NCBI GenBank assembly: GCA_905234355.1 | Contig: CAJOHP010000121.1 | Span: 1 to 11,739, forward strand | Reading direction: 5' to 3' | Length of the DNA stretch: 11,739 nt | Origin: an uncultured Prevotella sp. | Lineage (GTDB): Bacteria > Bacteroidota > Bacteroidia > Bacteroidales > Bacteroidaceae | In this document: one piece after another, positions 1 through 8,600 of the stretch | Position numbering within the stretch: position 1 is the stretch's first letter | Layout: each line of letters starts with the position of its first letter | The notes under the pieces: model-generated | Database searches by the model: none | What the model saw: only the letters and a program-made list of their open reading frames with translations | Told to the model about the DNA's origin: nothing | Translations under genes and position numbers: made by a program

Positions 1-627
1 GACGAGGAGCATGCAGAGGCTGTGGTCGACGGCGACCCCGTCTACGTCTACACCACCTGTCTGCCCACCGCTCCCGAGCAGCAGGAAGGCCTGAAGTTCT
101 ACACGCTGTCCAGCTCTACCGAGGAGCTGCTGCAGTTTGTCGAGATAGAGGGCGCCCCCCAGGCCAACACACCGTATCTGGTGGCCGTCTCGAGCGACAG
201 CGAGCTGAGCATGAGCATCGGCGAGAACCAGAGCGTGACGCTGAAGAAGGAGGCCGACCACAGCGAAAACATCGGCGCCTACAAGTTTGTGGGCACCACC
301 ACCGGCCTGACCAACGCCGAGGCCGCCGCACAGAACGCCTACATCCTGCAGGACGGCAACTGGTGGGGCAAGGTGACCACCGAGGAGTATGAAGCCTACA
401 TCCCGCCCTTCCGCGCCTATATCGTGGCCAACAATCCTGCCGTGGCCCCGCAGATGATGAGAGGCGGCTTCGGCAGCCGGACACCCGTCACCACAGCCGT
501 CGGCATGCAGCTGACCGACCGCAACGGCAACACCCGCTACTTCGACCTCAACGGACGCCCCATTACCCGCCCTGCCACTAAGGGCGTGTATGTGACCAAC
601 GGAAAGAAAGTGCTCATCAAAAAGTAA
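1..627 (+). CDS. C-terminal part of a secreted Bacteroidales protein
   Basis: The frame is open at the left edge and ends in TAA at 625-627, so only the last 208 codons are present; the GTG at 22 is internal, not a start. The visible part contains no enzyme motif I recognise. It is rich in short polar and beta-prone segments and ends with 'RYFDLNGRPITRP', a spacer, then 'GVYVTNGKKVLIKK'. A tail of the form Y-D-L-N-G-R ... G-(I/V)-Y-(I/V)-x-x-G-K-K-V is very common at the C-terminus of large secreted or surface proteins in Prevotella and relatives, and resembles a type IX secretion sorting domain. Export is therefore inferred; the function is unknown because the N-terminal domains lie outside the window. 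It is followed after 7 nt by the small gene at 635, so the two are probably co-transcribed. Confidence 0.8.
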   Translation, partial: DEEHAEAVVDGDPVYVYTTCLPTAPEQQEGLKFYTLSSSTEELLQFVEIEGAPQANTPYLVAVSSDSELSMSIGENQSVTLKKEADHSENIGAYKFVGTTTGLTNAEAAAQNAYILQDGNWWGKVTTEEYEAYIPPFRAYIVANNPAVAPQMMRGGFGSRTPVTTAVGMQLTDRNGNTRYFDLNGRPITRPATKGVYVTNGKKVLIKK

Positions 628-634
628 CAAGGAT

Positions 635-829
635 ATGAAGAAAGAATATCTGAAGCCCTCTTCAGCCGTAATCAAGATGGACATTCACCAACACCTGCTC
701 AGATCGAGCGGCGTCAGCGGCCGGTTCGGCGGCAATGCCAAGAAACCAGCCAAAGGACGCAGGAGAGGCCACAGCGACGATGACGACGAGTGGGACGAAG
801 AAGAGGAATGGAACAGCGTGTATTATTAA
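635..829 (+). CDS. Small charged protein of unknown function (64 aa)
   Basis: The ATG at 635 lies 7 nt after the upstream stop and the stop is TAA at 827-829. The N-terminus 'MKKEYLKPSSAVIKMD' followed by 'HLLRSSG' fits a recurring pattern of tiny Bacteroidales proteins (K-x-Y-x-x-P-x(3)-V ... L-L-x-x-S-G), often found beside surface-protein genes. The middle (residues about 28-46) is Gly/Lys/Arg-rich and the end is strongly acidic (a run of D and E from about residue 48), finishing in 'WNSVYY'. I see no hydrophobic signal peptide or membrane segment and no catalytic motif. A strong terminator follows, so it is the last gene of its unit. Function is unknown. The clear junction with both neighbours and the family-like N-terminus make it likely to be real; a role tied to the secreted protein upstream is inference only. 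Confidence 0.7.
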   Translation: MKKEYLKPSSAVIKMDIHQHLLRSSGVSGRFGGNAKKPAKGRRRGHSDDDDEWDEEEEWNSVYY

Positions 830-872
830 ACACAAAAATGCGGAGAAACCGCGTTTAGGTGTTTTTAACAAC

Positions 873-911
873 AAAAAAAAGCCGATATGTTTGCTCATAT
901 CGGCTTTTTTT
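873..911. terminator. Strong bidirectional intrinsic terminator
   Basis: A perfect 9-bp stem GCCGATATG (881-889) / CATATCGGC (896-904) encloses a 6-nt loop TTTGCT. It is flanked by eight A on the left (873-880) and seven T on the right (905-911), so the stem can extend through A-U pairs and works as a terminator on either strand. It ends the transcription unit of the small gene at 635-829 and insulates the galactose operon downstream. Confidence 0.92.
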
Positions 912-921
912 CGTTACTTTG
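890..921 (+). promoter_or_regulatory. Bacteroidetes-type promoter for the galM operon
   Basis: A TTTG at 890-893 is followed 20 nt later by TTACTTTG (914-921), close to the Bacteroidetes sigma-ABfr consensus TTTG-N19-21-TAnnTTTG (the -7 box reads TA-C-TTTG, one base shorter than ideal). Transcription would start near 928, giving a leader of about 25 nt before the galM ATG at 953. The -33 TTTG is the loop of the upstream terminator, so the two signals physically overlap. Confidence 0.65.
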
Positions 922-952
922 CACAAGTTACTGTAACTAAAACCAAACAATT

Positions 953-2041
953 ATGGCAAACTCAACAGAAAATGCGACTCTCTGTGGTCTGAAGCGCGAA
1001 GACTTCCAGACCACTATCAATGGTAAGAAAACCGACCTCTACATCTTGCGCAACCGCAAGGGCTACGAAGTGGCCATCACCAACTATGGTGGGGCCATTT
1101 GTGCTATTATGGTGCCCGACAAAGACGGCAACGTGGCCAACGTGATACAAGGTCACGACAACATCCAAAGCGTGATGAGCTCGCCCGAGCCGTTCCTCTC
1201 GACGCTCATCGGCCGCTACGGCAACCGCATCTGCAAGGGACAGTTCACCCTCAACGGCAAGGAATACCAGCTGGCCATCAACAACGGGCCCAACGCCCTG
1301 CACGGCGGACCCACCGGATTCCACGCCCGCGTGTGGGATGCCAAGCAGATGGGACCGCGCTCGCTGGCACTGCACCGCATCTCGAGCTACGGCGAAGAGG
1401 GATTCACCGGCGAGGTGGACATCACCGTAGAGTTCACCTTCACCGACCAGAACGAGCTGGTGCTGGAATACCTCGCCACGTCGAACAAGAAGACCATCGT
1501 CAACTTCACTCACCACGGCTTCTTCTGCCTGGCCGGAACAGCCGACCCGACACCCACCATCGACGACCTGGAATGCCAGATCAACGCCGACTTCTACATC
1601 CCCATCGACGAGACGTCCATCCCCACCGGCGAGATACGCAAGGTGGAGGGCACACCCTTCGACTTCCGCACGGCCAAGCCCGTGGGCCGCGACATCGACG
1701 CCGACGACGAGCAGATACGCAACGGCGCTGGCTACGACCACTGCTTCGTGCTCAACAAGAAGGAGGAGGGCGAGCTGAGCTTCGCAGCCAAGATAAAGGA
1801 CCCCGCCAGCGGACGCACCATGGAGGTCTACACCACCGAGCCCGGCGTGCAGGTCTACAGCGACAACTGGGCCGACGGATACAAGGGATACCACGGCGCC
1901 ACCTTCGGACGCCGCTCGGCCATCTGCTTCGAGTGCCAGCACTTCCCCGACACACCCAACCGGCCCTACTTCCCCTCCGTCAGCCTCAAGCCCGGCGAGC
2001 GATACAAGCAGAAGACCGTATATAAGTTCGGAGTGGAGTAA
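953..2041 (+). CDS. galM: Aldose 1-epimerase (galactose mutarotase)
   Basis: GalM interconverts alpha and beta anomers of galactose and other aldoses, feeding alpha-D-galactose to galactokinase. The 362-residue length fits the family. Visible landmarks are 'NYGGAI' (about 44-49), 'IGRYGNRI' (86-93), 'NALHGG' with His117, 'NFTHHGFF' with His188 in the place of the catalytic histidine of the usual N-x-T-N-H-x-Y-F motif, 'GAGYDHCF' with Asp262, and 'CFECQHFPDTPN' with Glu327, the expected general base. The neighbourhood of His188 departs slightly from the consensus (N to H, S to G), but all catalytic positions are retained. There is no signal peptide, so it is cytoplasmic. The ATG at 953 follows an A-rich leader and sits 25 nt from the predicted transcription start. 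It heads a three-gene operon with the permease (45-nt gap) and galK. Confidence 0.95.
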   Translation: MANSTENATLCGLKREDFQTTINGKKTDLYILRNRKGYEVAITNYGGAICAIMVPDKDGNVANVIQGHDNIQSVMSSPEPFLSTLIGRYGNRICKGQFTLNGKEYQLAINNGPNALHGGPTGFHARVWDAKQMGPRSLALHRISSYGEEGFTGEVDITVEFTFTDQNELVLEYLATSNKKTIVNFTHHGFFCLAGTADPTPTIDDLECQINADFYIPIDETSIPTGEIRKVEGTPFDFRTAKPVGRDIDADDEQIRNGAGYDHCFVLNKKEEGELSFAAKIKDPASGRTMEVYTTEPGVQVYSDNWADGYKGYHGATFGRRSAICFECQHFPDTPNRPYFPSVSLKPGERYKQKTVYKFGVE

Positions 2042-2086
2042 AAACAAAAGAAAAAACAGCTAAACGAAATAACGTAAAAACTAATC

Positions 2087-3319
2087 ATGTCACAGAAACA
2101 ACAACCGAACTATCTGTTCCCGCTAATCATCGTGTTCATCGTGTGCTTCCTCATCGGATTTATCACAACGATGAACAACTCGATGATTGAATTCTGTAAG
2201 GAAGCCTTCCACCTGACCGACACACAGGGTCAGCTGGTCAACACCTTCTTCTATGGTGCCTACTTCTTCTCCATCCCGTTTGCCATGATGATGAGCAAGA
2301 TAGGCTACAAGGCCACGCTCGTGCTGGGTCTGACGGTGGTGGGCATCGGCTTCATCGCCAACAACCTGGGTGTGACCGCAGCGCTGGGCACGACCAGTGT
2401 CTACACCGTGTTTCTCTGCTGCATGAGCATCGTGGCCCTGGGCGTGGTGATGCTGCAGCTCGTGGCCAATCCCTACGTCATGGTGCTGGGCAAGCCCGAG
2501 AGCGGCGCCTTCCGCATGACGCTGTCGCAGGCCCTGAACTCGGTGGCCACCACCGTGGCCCCCATCTTCATCACCACCGTTATCATCGCCGGCAAGCCCA
2601 AACTGCCCGAGAACGTGCCTGGACCCTTCCTCATGCTCGGCATCTTTGCACTGGTCATCGCAGCCATTCTCTTCTTCATCAAGCTGCCCGACCCCGACAA
2701 GGACAAGCAGGCCGAAGGGGCTGAGGATGCCTACGACATGTCGCAGTATAAGTCGAGCGTGTTCAAGTACCCGCACGTATGGCTCGGCGCACTGGCCATC
2801 GCCATGTATATGGGTCTGGAGATAGGCATCCCCTCGATGCTGCCCGCCTTCTGGAAGGCCAACGACACGCTGCCCGGCAGTGCCACCGACTACCTGCCCC
2901 TGTACTGGGGCGGCATGATGGTGGGCCGATTCGTGGGCTCGGCCATCCTGGCCAAGTTTGAGGCCCGCAAGCTGCTCACCGCCTGCCTCATTCTCGGCGC
3001 CTGCTGCGTGGGCATCAGCTTCTTCCTGCCAGGCATGGCCGCCGTCTATGCCATGCTCGCGGCCGGACTGTTCCACTCGGTGATGTGGCCCCTCATCTTC
3101 AACCTCGGACTGCAGGAGCTCGGCCCCCACACCAAGAACGCATCGGGCATCATCAACATGGGCGTGCTCGGCGGTGCCACACTGCCGCTCGTCATGGGCG
3201 CCATCGTCGACAATCCCGCACTGGGCGTAGGCGTGGCCATCATGCTCATGTTCGTCTACTACGCCTACGTGCTCTGGTTCTGCAACTGGGGCTCGAAGAT
3301 AGGCATCAACGTGAAGTAA
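2087..3319 (+). CDS. gluP: MFS galactose/glucose permease, FucP/GluP family
   Basis: A polytopic inner-membrane sugar:proton symporter of the major facilitator superfamily, 410 residues, with about 12 hydrophobic segments. Family landmarks include 'GFITTMNNSMIEFCKEAF' in the first helix and loop (24-41), 'FFYGAYFFSIPFAMMMSKIGY' region in helix 2 (54-74), 'QLVANPYVMVLG' (124-135) and 'LSQALNSVATTVAP' (146-159), all typical of FucP/GluP transporters. A charged central loop (about 200-222, rich in D, K and E) separates the two six-helix halves. Substrate is inferred from the family and from its place between galM and galK: galactose, possibly also glucose. The ATG at 2087 follows an A-rich, SD-less leader. 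The gene symbol is that of the best-known family member; galP is also used for such genes. Confidence 0.9.
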   Translation: MSQKQQPNYLFPLIIVFIVCFLIGFITTMNNSMIEFCKEAFHLTDTQGQLVNTFFYGAYFFSIPFAMMMSKIGYKATLVLGLTVVGIGFIANNLGVTAALGTTSVYTVFLCCMSIVALGVVMLQLVANPYVMVLGKPESGAFRMTLSQALNSVATTVAPIFITTVIIAGKPKLPENVPGPFLMLGIFALVIAAILFFIKLPDPDKDKQAEGAEDAYDMSQYKSSVFKYPHVWLGALAIAMYMGLEIGIPSMLPAFWKANDTLPGSATDYLPLYWGGMMVGRFVGSAILAKFEARKLLTACLILGACCVGISFFLPGMAAVYAMLAAGLFHSVMWPLIFNLGLQELGPHTKNASGIINMGVLGGATLPLVMGAIVDNPALGVGVAIMLMFVYYAYVLWFCNWGSKIGINVK

Positions 3320-3365
3320 TGTTTTCCAAACCTTATCATTAATATTTATAACTAAAAACAATTTT

Positions 3366-4531
<1,166 letters not shown>

Positions 4532-4548
4532 GCACTTTTGCTATAAAG

Positions 4549-4595
4549 AAAAAGCCGGCTCCCTTCCTGCAAGGGGGCCGGCTCTTTCTTTTTCT
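4549..4595. terminator. Bidirectional intrinsic terminator between galK and the nuclease gene
   Basis: GCCGGCTCCCTT (4554-4565) pairs with AAGGGGGCCGGC (4571-4582) around a 5-nt loop CCTGC, a 12-bp stem with one T-G wobble. It is followed by TCTTTCTTTTT and preceded by AAAGAAAAA, so both strands have a U-rich tail. It can end the galactose operon on the plus strand and the convergent nuclease transcript on the minus strand. Confidence 0.9.
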
Positions 4596-4598
4596 GAG

Positions 4599-4634
4599 GC
4601 CTATAAGCCCTATGAGCCCTATGGGGCCTATGAG
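4599..4634. repeat. Tandem repeat, four 9-bp units (SCCTATRRG)
   Basis: Units GCCTATAAG (4599-4607), CCCTATGAG (4608-4616), CCCTATGGG (4617-4625) and GCCTATGAG (4626-4634) follow one another without gaps and differ at only a few positions. They lie directly after the terminator, in the gap between two convergent genes. I recall similar CCTATRRG arrays from intergenic regions of Bacteroidales; their role is unknown. Confidence 0.9.
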
Positions 4635-4641
4635 TGACTAC

Positions 4642-4690
4642 TTCTTACTTCTTACTTCTCACTTCTTACTTCTCACTTCTCACTTCTCAC
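4642..4690. repeat. Tandem repeat, seven 7-bp units (TTCTYAC)
   Basis: Seven consecutive heptamers, TTCTTAC, TTCTTAC, TTCTCAC, TTCTTAC, TTCTCAC, TTCTCAC, TTCTCAC, vary at one position only (T or C at base 5). The last unit contains the TGA stop (complement of 4687-4689) of the minus-strand nuclease gene, and a degenerate copy (CAGTCAC) continues into its coding end. A 7-bp unit changes frame with each copy gained or lost, so length variation here would not extend the protein as long as the stop stays intact. Confidence 0.92.
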
Positions 4691-5547
4691 CAGTCACTAA
4701 GCTGGGCAGTAGCTTCTACGCGCGACTCAGTGCGGTCGTCGAGGGCCGGGAAGAAGTCGATGCCGGTGAGCGTCTCCACCTCGTCGACGGTGCACACCGC
4801 GTCGCGATAGGGCTGTCTGCCCCCTCTGTTCTCGAAGACGAAGCCGATGGCCTTTGGCTGGCCCGAGCGGCAGAGCACCACCTTGAAGAAGGCGTCGGGC
4901 ACGCGCACCTTGTTGCGCCCGATGTAGCGGGGCGAGGCCTCGCGCCGGTACACCGGGCCGCACACCACGTCGACGGCGCCATACCTGCGGGCCCAGTCGC
5001 GGCAGAGCATCTCCACATCGTTCCACTCATACTTGTTGAGCCCGTGGTTCTGCGGGCAGATGTTGGTGAGCAGGAACGACTGCGTCATGGCTTTCTGACT
5101 CCACTTGTTGTCGCCCGCCGGGCACATGTGTCCGCGGTCGTAGCGCGAGTTGTAGTAGTCGCGCAGGGTGGCCCTCGGCTCGGCCACCTGTTCGTCTTCG
5201 GCGAAGAGCTCGCCCGAGCGCTGGTTGCTGCCATAGGTGTGGCTGCGTGTGAGATGCCATGCCACCCAGTTGGGCGTTCGTGTCTGCCGGTTGTACGACG
5301 TGACGTAGCCCAGCCGGAGTAGTATGGTCGAAGGCCGGTCGGTCAGCGGTGCTGGCCGCTCATACTGCACTACGGGCTGCAGCTTCGCCGTGCGTGCTGA
5401 AGACTGCTGACGGGCTGCCGATGCCTGCTGGCGGGCGGTGGTGGCCGACGCTCGCCGCGTCGCCGTCTGCTGGCGCACGGCCTGCGCCATCACAGCCAGC
5501 ACAGCCAGACTGCAGAGCAGCAGGAGACGTATTCGCTTTCTGTCCAT
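4687..5547 (-). CDS. Secreted DNA/RNA non-specific endonuclease (NUC1 / beta-beta-alpha-Me family)
   Basis: An exported nuclease that hydrolyses DNA and RNA without sequence preference, for example to scavenge nucleotides or clear extracellular DNA. The 286-residue protein begins with a basic stretch and hydrophobic core (residues 1-22, 'RLLLLCSLAVLAVMAQA'), a good Sec signal peptide. Residues 23-55 form a low-complexity Gln/Arg/Ala/Ser/Thr linker with many arginines. The catalytic domain contains 'YDRGHMCPAGDNKWS' (136-150, with DRGH and general-base His140), 'TNICPQ' (161-166) and 'LNKYEWNDVE' (170-179). Asn171 and Glu179 have the spacing of the metal-binding Asn and Glu in Serratia nuclease. 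All key residues are present, so an active enzyme is expected. It is a single gene with its own promoter, convergent with galK and divergent from the 5700 gene. Export to periplasm or outside is inferred; there is no lipobox. Confidence 0.93.
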   Translation of the reverse strand: MDRKRIRLLLLCSLAVLAVMAQAVRQQTATRRASATTARQQASAARQQSSARTAKLQPVVQYERPAPLTDRPSTILLRLGYVTSYNRQTRTPNWVAWHLTRSHTYGSNQRSGELFAEDEQVAEPRATLRDYYNSRYDRGHMCPAGDNKWSQKAMTQSFLLTNICPQNHGLNKYEWNDVEMLCRDWARRYGAVDVVCGPVYRREASPRYIGRNKVRVPDAFFKVVLCRSGQPKAIGFVFENRGGRQPYRDAVCTVDEVETLTGIDFFPALDDRTESRVEATAQLSDW

Positions 5548-5609
5548 ATTTCGAGTTTTCTTTACGTCAGTGGCAGGCGATGGCGCCCTCGTTCCCCCTG
5601 AGTTGGCTG

Positions 5610-5617
5610 CAAAATTA
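5610..5617 (-). promoter_or_regulatory. -7 box of the nuclease gene promoter
   Basis: The minus strand reads TAATTTTG, an exact TAnnTTTG match, followed by CA. It lies 62 nt upstream of the nuclease start codon, so transcription would begin near 5603 with a leader of about 55 nt. I do not see a convincing TTTG at the -33 position. Confidence 0.5.
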
Positions 5618-5659
5618 CAAAAAAACGGCGAAACAGGGTGTCTTTTGCGTGTTTTTTAT

Positions 5660-5667
5660 TACTTTTG
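5660..5667 (+). promoter_or_regulatory. -7 box of the promoter for the 1226-aa fusion gene
   Basis: TACTTTTG matches TAnnTTTG exactly and is followed by CAC, as at the galM and lipoprotein promoters. Transcription near 5674 would leave a leader of about 26 nt before the ATG at 5700. The only nearby TTTG (5644-5647) is too close (12 nt spacer) to be an ideal -33 box. With the minus-strand box at 5610-5617 this makes a compact divergent promoter region of about 150 bp. Confidence 0.55.
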
Positions 5668-5699
5668 CACATTATTTAGAATAAGAGACCCAAGCAAAT

Positions 5700-8600
5700 A
5701 TGCGCATAACAATAGACTTTGTCCTGCCCTTCAGCACACTAAGCGAGGCAGGAACCACGATAGAGGCCGTGCGGCATTGCCCTATAGCGGAGCACATCAT
5801 CCTGCTGTCGAGCCACCCCTTAGAAGATGTTGCCCCCGACTGCGAATGCGTCTTGACAAACCATCTGCACGCCACGGAGACACTGCAGGCGATGGCCCGC
5901 CACACCACGTCGGACTATGTAGCACTGGTCTGCAAGCCCACAGCAGTAGAGCTGGGCGCCGGCGCCTTGGAGCGCATGGTGCAGGCCGCAGCCGACAGCG
6001 GTGCCGCCATGGTCTATGCCGACCACTGGGAGCGCCGCGGCGACGGCACGACGGCGGCCACGGCCCACCCCGCTATCGACTATCAGACGGGTGCCATACG
6101 CGACGACTTCGACTTCGGAGCCCTGCTGCTTGTGAGCGGACAGTTCCTGCGCGAGTGGGCCGACAGCACCACCTCTTTATATATATATGCCGGACTCTAC
6201 GACCTGCGCCTCTTCCTCAGCCGCAAGGGCGAGCTGCTCCACCTGCCCGAGCGTCTCTACACCGAGGTGGAGCGCGACACACGGGCCAGCGGCGTAAAGC
6301 AGTTTGACTATGTCAGCCCCGCCAACCGCGACGTGCAGGTGGAGATGGAGCAGGCGGCCACTGCCCACCTGAAAGCCATCGGCGCATGGATAGACACCAG
6401 CGTGCGCCTGACCGTAGACTTCGACGAGCAGGCGTTCGACACCGAAGCATCGGTCATCATCCCCGTGTTCAACCGCGCCAAGACCATCGCCGACGCTGTG
6501 AAGAGCGCCCTCACGCAGCAGGCCGACTTCAGCTTCAACGTCATCGTCGTGGACAATCACTCTACCGACGGCACCGCCGAGATACTCGCCGACATGTCCC
6601 GTACCGACACACGCCTGGTGGTGCTCAGCCCCGAGCGCACCGACCTGGGCATCGGCGGCTGCTGGAACATGGCCGTAGACGACACACGCTGCGGCCGCTT
6701 CGCCGTGCAGCTGGACAGCGACGACCTCTACTCCTCGCCCCACACGCTGCAACACATCGTCGACACCTTCCGCCAGCAGGGTGCCGCCATGGTCGTGGGC
6801 AGCTACCGCATGTGCGACTTCGAGCTACAGACCCTGCCCCCCGGCCTCATCGCCCACCGCGAGTGGACCGACGACAACGGCCCCAACAATGCACTGCGCA
6901 TCAACGGTCTGGGAGCGCCACGCGCCTTCTTCACGCCCCTGCTGCGTCAGGCACAGCTGCCCAACACGAGCTACGGCGAGGACTATGCCATGGGCCTGTG
7001 GTTCTCACGCCGCTACCGCATAGCACGCATCTACGACGAGCTCTACCTCTGCCGACGCTGGGGCGGCAACAGCGACGCAGCACTGAGCATCGACCGCATC
7101 AACGCCAACAACCTGTATAAAGACCGGCTGCGCACCATCGAGATACGTGCCCGACAGGCACTCAACGCCGCCGACACGCCGCCGGCAGCCGACTCGCCCC
7201 TGCTGCGCTACTTCGACCGCCAGCTGCGTGTGTGGCCCGAGGTGCGCGAGCGCTACCGGCAGCTCAGCAGCATCGTGTCGCGGGATCTGCCAGCCGAGGG
7301 CATCACCCTGCGCGCACAGTACAATCCGGCACGCATGCGCTCCACCGGCGCCGCCATCGACAAGGCCAGCATCAGCCAGCGCCCCTGTTTCCTCTGTGAG
7401 CCACAGCGGCCTAAGGAGCAGATGAGCAAGGTGCAGGACGCCCGCTACGAGCTGCTCGTCAACCCCTACCCCATCCTGCCCATGCACTTCACGCTGCCGC
7501 TGCGCAAGCACCAGCCACAGCTCATACGCCCCATGTATGGCGAGATGCTGCGGCTGCTGCGCCACTACCCGCAGCTCACCGTGTTCTACAACGGCCCGCA
7601 CTGCGGTGCCTCTGCCCCCGACCACGCCCACCTGCAGGCCGGCACCACCGGGTTGCTGCCCCTGCAGAGCGAGTGGCCGCGACTGCAGCGCACACTGAAG
7701 CAGCTCATCGCCATCGATGCCGACAACGACCTCTCGCTCGTCGAGGGCTACCCCTGCCCTGCCCTGCTCATCAGGAGCAAGAACCAGACGGCAGCCCTGC
7801 AGCTGTTCCACATCGTCTACAACGCACTGCCCCAGCCCGACGGCGAGCCCGAACCGATGATGAACATCGTGGCGTGGCAACAGGGCAGCGACACGCTCAG
7901 CATCGTCCTGCCGCGCGAGAAGCACCGCCCCGACTGCTACTACGCCCAAGGGAGCGAGCAGCTGCTCGTCAGTCCCGGCGCGCTCGACATGGCCGGCCTG
8001 CTCATCACGCCGCGCCGCACCGACTTTGAAGTCCTCACCCCCGACCGCGCCACGGCCATCCTGCGCGAGTGCGGACTGAGCAGCCAGGCGATGAATGCCG
8101 TGGCCGACCGCATCAGAGCGCTCTTCACCCAGCGCAACGAGGAGCAGCCCCAAGGCGAGGAGCCCCTCGTCACCGTGGGCATCGTGAGCACGCAGAAGCT
8201 CTGCTTCACCCTCAACGGCGCCTACACAGCCAAGGGTGAGACCGTCGAGGGCGAACAAGAGGTGGAGCTGGCCGAAGGCAGCCTGCTGTGGCACGGACAG
8301 CAATACCGCGAGCTGCTCTTCACCCCCGCCGCCCCCGGCCACACCTTCTCACTCGACGGTGTGACCATAGGCCAGGACTTCCACTGGCAGCGGCAGGAGC
8401 GTCAGACCTTCCACGGGGCACTGCGTCTCGTGGTCGAGGCCGACAAGCTGTGGGCCATCAACGAGCTGCCTGTGGAGCAATACCTCGAGAGCGTCATTGC
8501 CAGCGAGATGAGCGCCACCTCGTCCATGGAGCTGCTCAAGGCCCACGCCGTCATCTCGCGCTCCTGGCTGCTCAGCCAGCAGCAGCGCCGCCGCCAGCAG

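Noticed and set aside
840..865. Small hairpin GCGG-AGAAA-CCGC as a terminator of the 635-829 gene
   Set aside because: The stem is only 4 bp and is followed by a mixed sequence before a short T run; the hairpin at 873-911 is much stronger and sufficient.
962..2047. Long minus-strand open frame (361 codons) opposite galM
   Set aside because: It lies wholly opposite a gene with clear catalytic motifs; its Val/Gly/His-rich composition is the usual mirror of GC-rich coding DNA, and it has no recognisable domain or promoter.
4599..4690. CRISPR array
   Set aside because: The units are 7 and 9 bp and directly adjacent, with no unique spacers and no cas genes.
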